64,000 bases of DNA from Rhodococcus qingshengii JCM 15477 (GTDB lineage Bacteria; Actinomycetota; Actinomycetes; Mycobacteriales; Mycobacteriaceae). The stretch lies in assembly GCF_023221595.1 (NCBI RefSeq), contig NZ_CP096563.1, forward strand, positions 4,955,001 to 5,019,000, written 5' to 3'. The notes under the pieces are model-generated. The model worked only from the letters and a program-made list of their open reading frames with translations. It ran no database searches and was not told where the DNA came from. A program made the position numbers and the translations under genes. Positions 52,444 to 61,357 of the stretch are shown piece by piece; within the stretch, counting starts at the first letter, position 1, and each line of letters begins with the position of its first letter.

Positions 52444-53217
52444 ATGTCCGCAACCCGAGTTGTGCTGGACCTCGCAACAGCGAGCCCGGACACCGAGTTC
52501 AGCACCGCTGTGCTGACCCGGGCCGGCGAGATCGTCGGCGTCAGCGCATCGAGCATTCGCGTGGCAACGGGCCGCCTGTGCCGCGAGAACAAACTGCGTC
52601 GTACCGCTCGTGGAACGTACCTCCTCAACCCGGACGGCATCCCCACCTACAGCGAAGTGGAGGGGTGGCGAACTCGTACCGATCGCATACGCCCCTGGGA
52701 CGGCACCTGGATCGCCGTCGAGCACTCGGGGCTCAAACGAAGCGACCGCACTGCCGCCCGCCGGCACGATCAAGCGCTGCGACTGGCGGGCTACGAGGAG
52801 TGGAAGCCCACACTCGCAGTCCGTCCGAACAATCTCCTCGGCGGCACGGACAGCGCCCGCCGCACTCTCCACCGACTCGGCGCCGCCTCCGGATCGGCCG
52901 TCATGGAAATCGCTCACCTTGCCCCCGAGGATGATTCGACAATCCGCACACTCTGGAACTCCGAAGCGCTGTTGGCCGACATCGCGGAGGCCCGTGAAGC
53001 ACTCACACAGGCGCAAACACGCCTGGCGACAATCAGTCGCGAGGAGGCGGCCCGCGAATCACTTGCTCTGGGCAGCGCGGTGATCGCGGTCATCGTGCGC
53101 AATCCGCTCCTTCCGGAAGAACTCGAACCGACGCAGCCACTGCGTGAACTGATCTCGCACATGCTCGAGTACCAGGACGCATCTCGCGAACTGTGGCAGT
53201 CACTGCTCGAGTTCTGA
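52444..53217 (+). CDS. PaaX-like transcriptional regulator
   Basis: 257 residues from the ATG at 52444 (GAGGA just upstream; the TTG at 52402 would lie inside the operator). N-terminal winged helix (FSTAVLTRAGEIVGVSASSI, RVATGRLCRENKLRRTARGT) and the central PaaX domain (RIRPWDGTWIAVEHSGLKRS). PaaX represses phenylacetate genes until phenylacetyl-CoA appears; this protein is a diverged member, probably sensing an acyl-CoA made by the adjacent ligase. Confidence 0.85.
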   Translation: MSATRVVLDLATASPDTEFSTAVLTRAGEIVGVSASSIRVATGRLCRENKLRRTARGTYLLNPDGIPTYSEVEGWRTRTDRIRPWDGTWIAVEHSGLKRSDRTAARRHDQALRLAGYEEWKPTLAVRPNNLLGGTDSARRTLHRLGAASGSAVMEIAHLAPEDDSTIRTLWNSEALLADIAEAREALTQAQTRLATISREEAARESLALGSAVIAVIVRNPLLPEELEPTQPLRELISHMLEYQDASRELWQSLLEF

Positions 53218-53239
53218 TCGATTTCTCCCAGAAGGTAAT

Positions 53240-53932
53240 TCAGTATGTTGCGCGGCCACCGCTGGCGTCGTACACGGCGCCGGTCGAGTAACTCACCGCC
53301 GACGACGACAGCCAGGAGATCAGTTCGGCGATTTCGTCCGCCGTCCCCATCCGTGCCATCGGCGTCAAAGACTGCGAACGGGCGAGGATGGCCGGATCGG
53401 TGCCGGCATTCATAGGACTTTCCACCGCCGCCGGAGCTATCGCGTTGACCAGCACACCGGTGGTGGCGACCTCTTTGCCGAGCGATTTCGTCAGCGCGAC
53501 GACTGCCGCTTTGGACGCGGAATATGCACTCTGATTCGGGTTTCCGTCCTTGGCCGCGATACTCGCGAGATTGACGACCCGTCCCCACCCCGACGCAACC
53601 ATTCCCGGCACGAACGCCCGGCACATCAGGAAGGTCCCTTCGACGTTGATCCGGAACGTACGCTGCCAAGCCATAAGATCTACGTCGACGAGTGGCGCTG
53701 ATGGTCCGACGATTCCCGCACTGTTGATCAAGATGTCGACTCTGCCGAGCCTGGTTCGAAGCGCATCGACTGCTGCCGGATCACTCACGTCGAGTTGTTC
53801 GTCCGCGCCTTCGGCAAGATCTGCCGTTACCACCCGAACTCCCCTCTCCGTCAACAGCTTTGCACTGGCGGCGCCGATTCCGCTCGCACCGCCGGTAACG
53901 AGCGCTGTGACACCCTCTGGGTAACCCTGCAT
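53240..53932 (-). CDS. SDR-family oxidoreductase (FabG-like)
   Basis: 230 residues from the ATG at 53932, which has AGGAG 8 nt upstream; the GTG at 53941 overlaps that site. ALVTGGASGIGAASAKLLTE is the TGxxxGIG motif, INSAGIV the NAG block, SIAAKDGNPNQSAYSASKAA the catalytic Ser/Tyr/Lys. C-terminal tail SSSAVSYSTGAVYDASGGRA. Could oxidise the hydroxyacyl-CoA made by the crotonase or serve the LysR-linked cluster; its position between the two leaves both open. Confidence 0.9.
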   Translation of the reverse strand: MQGYPEGVTALVTGGASGIGAASAKLLTERGVRVVTADLAEGADEQLDVSDPAAVDALRTRLGRVDILINSAGIVGPSAPLVDVDLMAWQRTFRINVEGTFLMCRAFVPGMVASGWGRVVNLASIAAKDGNPNQSAYSASKAAVVALTKSLGKEVATTGVLVNAIAPAAVESPMNAGTDPAILARSQSLTPMARMGTADEIAELISWLSSSAVSYSTGAVYDASGGRATY

Positions 53933-54066
53933 CGCATTCACTCCTGAGTTTCTGTGCGCTACGCACTCAATTTATGTTGCAAACAGGCATAATTGCCGTC
54001 ACACTGTGTAGAAATTCTGAATATATGGCGTTGGTTGTCAACGTCAAATACCTGGAGGCCTTGCCG

Positions 54067-54984
54067 ATGGAAACCCGCTGGTTGCACGCGTTTGTCGCGG
54101 TTGCGGAAGAACTTCACTTCGGGCGGGCCGCATCACGGCTCCAGATGGCCCAGTCGCCGCTCAGCCAGATGATCCGAAAGCTCGAAAAGGACATCGGCGT
54201 CAAGTTGTTCGAACGAAGCACTCGCAGCGTCGCACTCACATCCGGCGGACATGCCTTTCTCCCCCACGCCTATCGCGTCATCGAGAACATGGAGACGGCA
54301 CGACACGCTACGCGCGCGTCGTCGGGAGGCGTCTACGGACGAGTCACAATCGGGTTCACCGGAGTGCTCAACTATCAAGCACTTCCGCCACTGACACGCG
54401 CGTTGCGTCAGCGTTATCCGGAAGTCGAACTGACACTCCTCGGCCGGATCATGACGCGCGACGCGGTCATCCAACTCGAGAGCGGCGCCCTCGATCTCGC
54501 CTTCGTCGGACTACCCGTGGAATCCGCATCACTGTCTACCCGGCTGATCCGACGGGAGGCATTCGGCGCTGTGCTTCCGATCGACCATCCCCTCGCAGAG
54601 AGGGACGCGATCGACCTCCGCGAATTGGCCGACGACGGATTCGTGACCACCCCGCTCTCGGCCGGCTCGGCCCTCCAGGAAACCGCGATGCGCGCCTGCA
54701 TCAACGCAGACTTCAGGCCTCGCGTGGTTCAGGAGATCACCGATCCGTACATGATCCTGATGCTCGTTGCCGCCGGCGTCGGTGTAGCGCTGATGACGTC
54801 CGGTATGGCTGCTATCACCCCACCTGGCAGTGTGTTCGTCCCACTCACCGGCGAGCCGACGTTCATGAATCACGGAATTGCCTGGTCACCGCGGCACATG
54901 ACCGATGCGCTCGCCGTCGCATTGGAGACATCCGAGGAAATTCTGCCGACGCCGGAGATTGAGACCAAAAACGTCATTATCTGA
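54067..54984 (+). CDS. LysR-family transcriptional regulator
   Basis: 305 residues from the ATG at 54067 (TGGAGG upstream). WLHAFVAVAEELHFGRAASR, LQMAQSPLSQMIRKLEKDIG is the LysR HTH; the C-terminal half is the periplasmic-binding-like effector domain (TIGFTGVLNYQALPPLTRAL, LDLAFVGLPVESASLSTRLI). It precedes the MFS gene by 139 bases on the same strand and follows the divergent SDR. Likely activator of the 55-64 kb cluster with an aromatic or alicyclic acid as co-inducer. Confidence 0.9.
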   Translation: METRWLHAFVAVAEELHFGRAASRLQMAQSPLSQMIRKLEKDIGVKLFERSTRSVALTSGGHAFLPHAYRVIENMETARHATRASSGGVYGRVTIGFTGVLNYQALPPLTRALRQRYPEVELTLLGRIMTRDAVIQLESGALDLAFVGLPVESASLSTRLIRREAFGAVLPIDHPLAERDAIDLRELADDGFVTTPLSAGSALQETAMRACINADFRPRVVQEITDPYMILMLVAAGVGVALMTSGMAAITPPGSVFVPLTGEPTFMNHGIAWSPRHMTDALAVALETSEEILPTPEIETKNVII

Positions 54985-55123
54985 GACTCATTTAGTGTTG
55001 GACGCGCCATAGTCCTTCGTGGCACTGTCGTCTCAGCCGCCGAAAGGTGAGGGACGTCACCGATGCGTGGTGCATCACCAAACGTGCCGCCACGGCCGGC
55101 CCATCGGGACGAAAGGACTTCAC

Positions 55124-56500
55124 ATGGCACCTCCGATCACCTCCACCGGATCCACGAACTCGACCGAGGAACATCCGAATGCGAACGCGCGCCGCGCCGC
55201 CGTTTCGGGCTTCCTCGGCAGCACCCTCGAGTACTACGACTTCTTCATCTACGGCTCCGCGGCCGCGCTGGTGTTCCCCAAGATCTTCTTCCCCGGCGGC
55301 GGATCAACGGCAACCCTGCTCTCGATCAGCACCTTAGGTGTCGCCTACGTCGCCCGCCCGCTCGGCGCGGTGCTTTGGGGACACCTCGGCGATCGGTACG
55401 GACGCAAGAACGCGCTTCTCGCCTGCCTGCTCCTCATGGGTGTTGCGACGGTCATCGTCGGTTGCCTGCCGACCTACGACCAGATCGGCATCGCCGCGCC
55501 GATCATTCTCGTCTTGCTTCGCCTTCTTCAAGGGCTCTCTGCGGGCGGTGAATCACCCGGCTCTTCGGCACTGACGCTCGAACACGCACCTGATCACCGT
55601 CGTTCGTTCTTCACCTCGTTCACCATGAGCGGGATCATGTTCGGCATCGTCGTCTCCAGCCTGGTATTCATCCCAGTGGCGAGCCTGCCCGACGAAGACC
55701 TCTACTCGTGGGGTTGGCGAGTTCCCTTCTGGCTCAGCATCATCGTGACCGTCGTCGCGCTGTGGCTACGTCGCGCCCTGGATGAGCCGGAGGTATTCGA
55801 GGAACTCAAGGAACAGGACGAGACGGCCGGAATTCCCGTCGTCGAGATGTTCCGCTCGCACTGGCGCACCGTGATCCGTATCAGCATGAGCTCGACCTTC
55901 GCGATGATCAACACCATCGTCAACGTCTTCGCCCTGGCGTACGCCGTCGAATCCGGCTTCGAGCGCTCCACGATGCTGTGGGCAATCGCGACCGCCAATT
56001 TTGTTGCCGTACTGACTCAGCCGCTGTTCGGCATCCTCTCGGATCGCTACGGACGCAAGCCCATCTTCGTCGTCGGCGCGATCGGAGCCGGCCTGATGAT
56101 CTTCGTCTTCTTCCATTCGATCGGAACCCAAAGCGTCCCCATGGTCTTCGCTTCGGGAATCGTCATGATCGGAATCTTCTACGCGATGCCCAACGGCACG
56201 TACCCGGCGTACTTCCCGGAGCAGTTCCCCGCGAAGGTCCGATACACCGGAATGGCCGTCAGCCTCATGCTCGGACTCCTTGTTGCCGGCTTCACACCGG
56301 CTATCGCTCAGGCGATTTCAGCCGGAGACAAGAGCAACTGGACACCGGTTGCCTGGATGTGCCTGGGCTTCGCCGTCGTCTCCGCCATCGCGGCAATGAC
56401 CGGACCGGAAACGTACCGCACGCCCACAGCAGAACTGGGCCAACCGAAGCCGAGCCTGCCGATCAAGCAGGACTCGGAGCTCACCAGCAACAACGCTTGA
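55124..56500 (+). CDS. MFS transporter of the metabolite:H+ symporter (MHS) type
   Basis: 458 residues from the ATG at 55124 (GAAAGGA upstream). [20 protein letters not shown] and [20 protein letters not shown] are the two motif-A copies; the N-terminal [20 protein letters not shown] is the hallmark of the MHS family (shikimate, citrate, proline/betaine carriers). With the shikimate-type dehydrogenase behind it, a role in import of shikimate, quinate or a similar acid is likely. Confidence 0.9.
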   Translation: MAPPITSTGSTNSTEEHPNANARRAAVSGFLGSTLEYYDFFIYGSAAALVFPKIFFPGGGSTATLLSISTLGVAYVARPLGAVLWGHLGDRYGRKNALLACLLLMGVATVIVGCLPTYDQIGIAAPIILVLLRLLQGLSAGGESPGSSALTLEHAPDHRRSFFTSFTMSGIMFGIVVSSLVFIPVASLPDEDLYSWGWRVPFWLSIIVTVVALWLRRALDEPEVFEELKEQDETAGIPVVEMFRSHWRTVIRISMSSTFAMINTIVNVFALAYAVESGFERSTMLWAIATANFVAVLTQPLFGILSDRYGRKPIFVVGAIGAGLMIFVFFHSIGTQSVPMVFASGIVMIGIFYAMPNGTYPAYFPEQFPAKVRYTGMAVSLMLGLLVAGFTPAIAQAISAGDKSNWTPVAWMCLGFAVVSAIAAMTGPETYRTPTAELGQPKPSLPIKQDSELTSNNA

Positions 56501-56563
56501 CCGGACCGGCCCCTCGCGCTGAATTGCCGCGAGGGGCCGTCCCCACTTATGCAGGAGAATGTC

Positions 56564-57445
56564 ATGACCACCGAATACACACGTCACCGTATCGGCCTTG
56601 TCGGGTCGGGTATCGCCACCTCACTCTCGCCCGCGTTGCACGCACACGAAGCAGCAGCACTGGGACTCGACGATTACAGCTACGAACTGGTAGACCTCGA
56701 GAACCTGAACATCTCGGTCGAGAAAACCGGTGAGGTGGTGCGTGGCGCCGTCGCGGGCGATTTCACCGGACTGAACATCACCCATCCGTGCAAGCAGGTT
56801 GTCGTGGACGCGCTCGACGAGCTGTCCGACAACGCGCGGTTGCTCGGTGCCGTCAACACGGTTGTGGTCGACAACGGCCGTTTGATCGGCCACAACACAG
56901 ACCACAGCGGATTCCTCACAGCACTGCAGCGCGGTTTGCCCGACGCCGCCTTGGACCGAGTAGTGCTTGCCGGGGCAGGAGGGGCGGGTTCCGCTGTGGC
57001 ATACGCACTCGCCGCCGCCGGCACCACGGATCTTCGCATCGCAGATATTGATCCCGCTCGCGCTGCCGATGTGTGTTCTCGCGTCGCCTCGGCCTTCCCT
57101 GGCACGCGCACAACGGCTTTGGCGATCGATGAGATCGCCGTCAACCTGACTACGTGCGACGGCGTCGTCAACGCATCTCCGATCGGCATGGTGGGTCACC
57201 CCGGAACTCCCTTCGACCCTGCGGCGTTGCATTCCGGATTGTGGGTCGCTGACATCGTTTATCGACCGATGCGCACCGAATTGCTCGACGCTGCAATTAC
57301 TCTCGGATGTCGAGTCCTCGACGGCGGCCAGATGCTGGTGGCTCAAGCCTCTGACACCTTCACACTCCTGACTGGTGTCGAAGCCGATACGGATCGCATA
57401 CGCAGCCATCTGAGCGAGCTGCTCTCCGAGACGGCATGCGCATGA
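56564..57445 (+). CDS. Shikimate/quinate dehydrogenase, probable NAD-type
   Basis: 293 residues from the ATG at 56564 (AGGAGA upstream). GSGIATSLSPALHAHEAAAL is the shikimate-binding SxS region, NITHPCKQVVVDAL the catalytic Lys segment, GHNTDHSGF the Asp partner, and LAGAGGAGSAVAYAL the Rossmann glycine loop. The acidic DID after beta-2 (IADIDPARA) favours NAD rather than NADP, as in quinate/shikimate catabolic enzymes such as QsuD, instead of biosynthetic AroE. Confidence 0.85.
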   Translation: MTTEYTRHRIGLVGSGIATSLSPALHAHEAAALGLDDYSYELVDLENLNISVEKTGEVVRGAVAGDFTGLNITHPCKQVVVDALDELSDNARLLGAVNTVVVDNGRLIGHNTDHSGFLTALQRGLPDAALDRVVLAGAGGAGSAVAYALAAAGTTDLRIADIDPARAADVCSRVASAFPGTRTTALAIDEIAVNLTTCDGVVNASPIGMVGHPGTPFDPAALHSGLWVADIVYRPMRTELLDAAITLGCRVLDGGQMLVAQASDTFTLLTGVEADTDRIRSHLSELLSETACA

Positions 57446-57489
57446 GCACAACCGAACACCTACTTTCTCGCGAAGTACCAGGAGCACTG

Positions 57490-59442
57490 ATGAATGTGAC
57501 TGCGCCTTTCGCCGAACCTCTCGACATGGGCAGCGTCCGCCTCCGGAACCGGTTCGTGTCGGCCCCGATGGAACGCAACTACTGCGAAGTCGACGGCACC
57601 ATGACGGACGAGTACATCGCGTACCTCGCTCGCCGCGCCGAAGGTGGTGCTGCACTGATCTTCACCGAAGCGAGCTACGTGCGTGCCGACGGCAAGGGTC
57701 GCATCCGGCAGATGGGCGTCGACGTCGACGAACGGATTCCGGGCATCAAGAAGATGGTCGACGCTATTCACGCGCATGGAGCGCTCGTCGGAGTCGAACT
57801 CAACCATGGTGGTCGCACGGCGCAAGGTTCTGTCAGCGGGTTTGTTCCCGTTGCCCCGACACCGATTCCGTGTTTGGTTGTCGGCGGCGAGATGCCAGAA
57901 CAACTCGACGGCGACGACATCGAGCACATCATCGAGTGTTTCGGTGAAGCCGCAGCGCGCTGCCAGCAGGCCGGCGTCGACGTCATCTCCCTGCACGGTG
58001 GCCACGGGTATCTGATCCACCAGTTCCTCTCCCCTGCTTACAATCACCGCGACGACGAGTGGGCCGACCCCACCTTGTTCGTCAACAAGGTCATCGCCTC
58101 CGTCCACGAGCACGCACCGGGAATCACTCTGGGACTCCGATTCTCAGCCTTCGAAGGCATCGACGGCGGACTCGACGCCGAGATGACTCGCGCTCGCATC
58201 GGCGCCATCGACACCGACCGACTCGATTTCCTCGACGTCTCGGCCGGCAACTACGAAGCGGGACAGTGGATCATCCAGCCCGGTGAATGGTCACGCGGTC
58301 TCCTCGCGCCGTACTCCGAGCAGTACCAGCGCGACTTCGACATCCCGGTGGGAGTGGCCGGACGCATCACGTCGCCGGAGATCGCTGCGCGGATCATCGA
58401 ATCCGGGCAGGCGAACTTCGTCAGCATGGCTCGTACGCTGCACGCAGATCCGGACTTCCCGAATCGCGCCATCGACGGTGGCCGGTACCGCCCTTGCATT
58501 GCCTGCAACTACTGCATCGACAGCCTGGCCGCCGGCCCCATTCCCTGCTCCGTCAACCCGTGGGTCGGCCGCGAATTGGATCAGCCTACCAAGCCGGCTG
58601 ATGCCACCGTGCGGGTCGCCGTCATCGGTGCCGGGCCGTCGGGAATGGCCGCTGCCCGCGACCTCGCACTTGCCGGTCACCGCGTCGACCTGTACGACGA
58701 GCGACCCAGCCTCGGTGGCGACTTCGCTCTGGCATCGAAGCTGCACGAGTATCCCGAATATGGACGGATCGTGGACTGGTACGCCGCGGAACTGGCTGAA
58801 CTCGGGGTCCACTGCCACACCTCGACCCGGGCAGATGCTGCTTTGCTCTCCGGTGTCGATTTCGACGCCATAGTTCTTGCCGCCGGCGGCGTCGGCCCCG
58901 TGGTCGATCTCCCCGGAGCAGCTACCCGTACCGTTCGCGACGTCCGCGAATTCCTCGTCTCCGGCGATCCAGCTCCTGCCGCTGTCACCATCTTCGGCGC
59001 CGACCGTGAGGCTGCGGCCGTCGCCGACGATCTCCTTCAGAAGGGCACCCAGGTCGTGATGATCGGCCCGCAGGAAACCATCGCGCACGACGTCGGACGC
59101 CGCGGAAAGATCGTGCTGCTGCCGCGCCTGGCCGCAAGTGAGAACCTCACGACCTACCTGAGCTCGATCGTCACCAAAGTCGACGCCGATCGGGTCATGA
59201 TCTCGACAGGCGGTGTACTGAGCGAAGTCGACGCCCCCGGCGAGCTGCTGATCTCACAGGGCGTCGAGCCGCGCTCGGAGCTTCTGTCCGAACTACGTTC
59301 ACTGGCACCACGACTCGGGGTCCATACCGTCGGTGATGCGAGCGGAGACGGCGGATCCATCCATGCCGCACTCGTGACCGCAGCCGACGTTGCCGTCACC
59401 ATCACCGCCGCCGCTGCGGCCCGTCAGGAGGTTCACGCATGA
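57490..59442 (+). CDS. OYE-family flavoenzyme with [4Fe-4S] and C-terminal FAD domain (2,4-dienoyl-CoA reductase type)
   Basis: 650 residues from the ATG at 57490 (AGGAG 8 nt upstream), although an ATG at 57442 overlapping the previous stop (ATGA) is possible. TIM barrel: LDMGSVRLRNRFVSAPMERN, VELNHGGRTAQG, HGGHGYLIHQFLSPAYNHRD. Iron-sulfur cysteines C336, C339, C342, C353 in CIACNYC...PIPC. Then a Rossmann domain IGAGPSGMAAARDLALAGH for FAD/NADPH. Enzymes of this architecture reduce dienoyl or enone groups. Substrate unknown; here probably an alicyclic ring intermediate. Confidence 0.9.
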   Translation: MNVTAPFAEPLDMGSVRLRNRFVSAPMERNYCEVDGTMTDEYIAYLARRAEGGAALIFTEASYVRADGKGRIRQMGVDVDERIPGIKKMVDAIHAHGALVGVELNHGGRTAQGSVSGFVPVAPTPIPCLVVGGEMPEQLDGDDIEHIIECFGEAAARCQQAGVDVISLHGGHGYLIHQFLSPAYNHRDDEWADPTLFVNKVIASVHEHAPGITLGLRFSAFEGIDGGLDAEMTRARIGAIDTDRLDFLDVSAGNYEAGQWIIQPGEWSRGLLAPYSEQYQRDFDIPVGVAGRITSPEIAARIIESGQANFVSMARTLHADPDFPNRAIDGGRYRPCIACNYCIDSLAAGPIPCSVNPWVGRELDQPTKPADATVRVAVIGAGPSGMAAARDLALAGHRVDLYDERPSLGGDFALASKLHEYPEYGRIVDWYAAELAELGVHCHTSTRADAALLSGVDFDAIVLAAGGVGPVVDLPGAATRTVRDVREFLVSGDPAPAAVTIFGADREAAAVADDLLQKGTQVVMIGPQETIAHDVGRRGKIVLLPRLAASENLTTYLSSIVTKVDADRVMISTGGVLSEVDAPGELLISQGVEPRSELLSELRSLAPRLGVHTVGDASGDGGSIHAALVTAADVAVTITAAAAARQEVHA

Positions 59443-60263
59443 GCGCACACACAGCCGCACCGGTGGCACCTGCGTTGCCACCCATCGGACTCGGAACCTG
59501 GCCACTGGTCGGTGCCGACGCCACGAAGTCGGTACTCTCCGGAATCGAGGCCGGGTACCGCCTCATCGACACCGCCGCGATCTACGGCAACGAGGACGCC
59601 GTCGGCGTAGCGTTGGCGGAGTCTGCTCTACCGCGAGAAGAACTGTTCGTCACCACCAAACTTCGTGGAAACGAACAGGTTTCCGGTGACATCCGCGGAG
59701 CGCTCGAGCAGAGCCTGGAACGACTGGGACTGGATCAACTCGATCTGTTCCTGATCCACTGGCCGCTCCCGCGAATCGATCGTTACGTTGCGTCGTTCGA
59801 GGCGATGCTGGCCTGCCGCGACGCCGGACTGGTTCGCTACGTGGGTGTGTCGAACTTCCTGGAGCACCACCTGCGCCGCGTCGTCGCCGAAACCGGCGAG
59901 GCACCGGCAGTCAACCAGATTCAGATGGACCCGTCGCTCGCTCGGATCCCGGTTCGCCGCGCAAACGACGAACTTGGCATCTTCACTCAGTCGTGGAGTC
60001 CGCTCGGCCGGGGTGACGTGCTCGACAACGCCGTGGTCGGGGAGATCGCCGGTCGAATCGGTTGCACACCAGCTCAAGTGGTGCTCGCATGGCACGTCGC
60101 GCAGGGTGTGGTTCCGGTCGCGCGATCAGCGAACCCGACGCGTCAGGTCGAGAACCTGGCGGCTCTCGACGTGACCCTCTCCGGCGAGGACATCGAAGCA
60201 CTGAACAGTCTCGACCGCGGCGAATCTGCGGCGCGGGACGTCGAAGCAGAGGAACATTTCTGA
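59439..60263 (+). CDS. Aldo/keto reductase
   Basis: 274 residues, ATG overlapping the previous stop by 4 nt. Catalytic tetrad in order: Asp and Tyr in DTAAIYGNEDAVG, Lys in TTKLRGN, His in LFLIHWP. C-terminal cofactor block ARSANPTRQVENLAALDVTL. Family 5-like 2,5-diketo-gluconate reductase pattern (GTWPLVGADATKSVLSGIEA start). Reduces a keto group with NADPH in the cluster. Confidence 0.92.
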   Translation: MSAHTAAPVAPALPPIGLGTWPLVGADATKSVLSGIEAGYRLIDTAAIYGNEDAVGVALAESALPREELFVTTKLRGNEQVSGDIRGALEQSLERLGLDQLDLFLIHWPLPRIDRYVASFEAMLACRDAGLVRYVGVSNFLEHHLRRVVAETGEAPAVNQIQMDPSLARIPVRRANDELGIFTQSWSPLGRGDVLDNAVVGEIAGRIGCTPAQVVLAWHVAQGVVPVARSANPTRQVENLAALDVTLSGEDIEALNSLDRGESAARDVEAEEHF

Positions 60264-61357
60264 TGACCTTGAAAGTCGGAATCGTCGGCTGCGGCAAGAT
60301 CGCCGGCAACCATGCCCGCGCTCTGCAACAAGTCCCCGGTGTCGAGGTAATCGGCTGCTGCGATCCCGATCTCGGACGCGCCCAGGAGTTCGCTGCGCTC
60401 CACAGCATTCCCTCCGCCGTACGTTCCGTTGACGAACTGCTTGCTCTAGGCCTCGACGCCTGCACGGTATGCACACCGCACCCGGTACACGAAGAGGTAG
60501 TCGTGGCCGCTGCCGACGCGGGTATACATGTGTTGTGCGAGAAGCCCATCGCAGTCGATGTTGCTGCCGCCGACCGCATGATCGAGGCCGCCGACCGCGC
60601 CGGTATCACGTTCGGGGTGCTCTTCCAACGCCGATTCTGGCCGGCAGCACGTCGGATCCGCGACGCCATCGACGACGGGCGGATCGGACTACCCATGCTC
60701 GGTGAGGCGTCGGTGATCCTGCATCGCCCATCGAGTTACTACTCGGCCGACGCCTGGCGTGGACGCTGGGACACCGACGGCGGTGGCGTGCTCATGACTC
60801 AGGCCGTGCACCAGATCGACATGCTGGTCTGGTTCATGGGCGAGGCCGTCTCGGTCAGCGGCTTCATCCGCACCCACACCCACGGTGAGCACATCGAGAC
60901 GGAAGACAGCGCGTCAGCTGTGATTTCCTTTGCCTCGGGTGGCACCGCCACCGTCACTGCGACAACGGGTGCCAATCACAACCTGGGCAACCGCGTCACG
61001 GTGATCGGGCGCACCGGTGCCGTCTCCAGTGTCCTCGAGTTCCCCGAAGGGCACGAGGGTGTCAACGAAATCTGGACGGTGCCGGGCGAAGTGGAGTTCC
61101 TGTCGCCGTACTCTGCCGACATCGACGCGAATCTCGATGTGGGCGCGGTCAATGCGGCACTGACCGATTTCCACACCTTGCAGGTGCAAGACTTCGCCGA
61201 CGCGGTCCTGACCGGGCGCGAACCCGCCGTCACCGGACGAGACGCCCGCGCATCACTTGCCATCATCGCCGCAATCTACGAATCGTCACGAACCGGCAAG
61301 GTTGTCGATCTGACATCGACACCGACCCTCGCAACAACTGCCAAGGAGCAGAAATGA
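60263..61357 (+). CDS. Gfo/Idh/MocA-family oxidoreductase
   Basis: 364 residues from the ATG at 60263, overlapping the previous TGA by one base; the long frame from 60062 is a shadow. GIVGCGKIAGNHARALQQVP is the NAD-binding glycine region, CEKPIAVDVAAADRM the EKP motif, and DTDGGGVLMTQAVHQIDMLV the catalytic GGxxxxxxxHxxD block. These enzymes oxidise or reduce cyclitols and sugars (for example inositol dehydrogenase), so the cluster substrate may be polyhydroxylated. Confidence 0.92.
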   Translation: MTLKVGIVGCGKIAGNHARALQQVPGVEVIGCCDPDLGRAQEFAALHSIPSAVRSVDELLALGLDACTVCTPHPVHEEVVVAAADAGIHVLCEKPIAVDVAAADRMIEAADRAGITFGVLFQRRFWPAARRIRDAIDDGRIGLPMLGEASVILHRPSSYYSADAWRGRWDTDGGGVLMTQAVHQIDMLVWFMGEAVSVSGFIRTHTHGEHIETEDSASAVISFASGGTATVTATTGANHNLGNRVTVIGRTGAVSSVLEFPEGHEGVNEIWTVPGEVEFLSPYSADIDANLDVGAVNAALTDFHTLQVQDFADAVLTGREPAVTGRDARASLAIIAAIYESSRTGKVVDLTSTPTLATTAKEQK

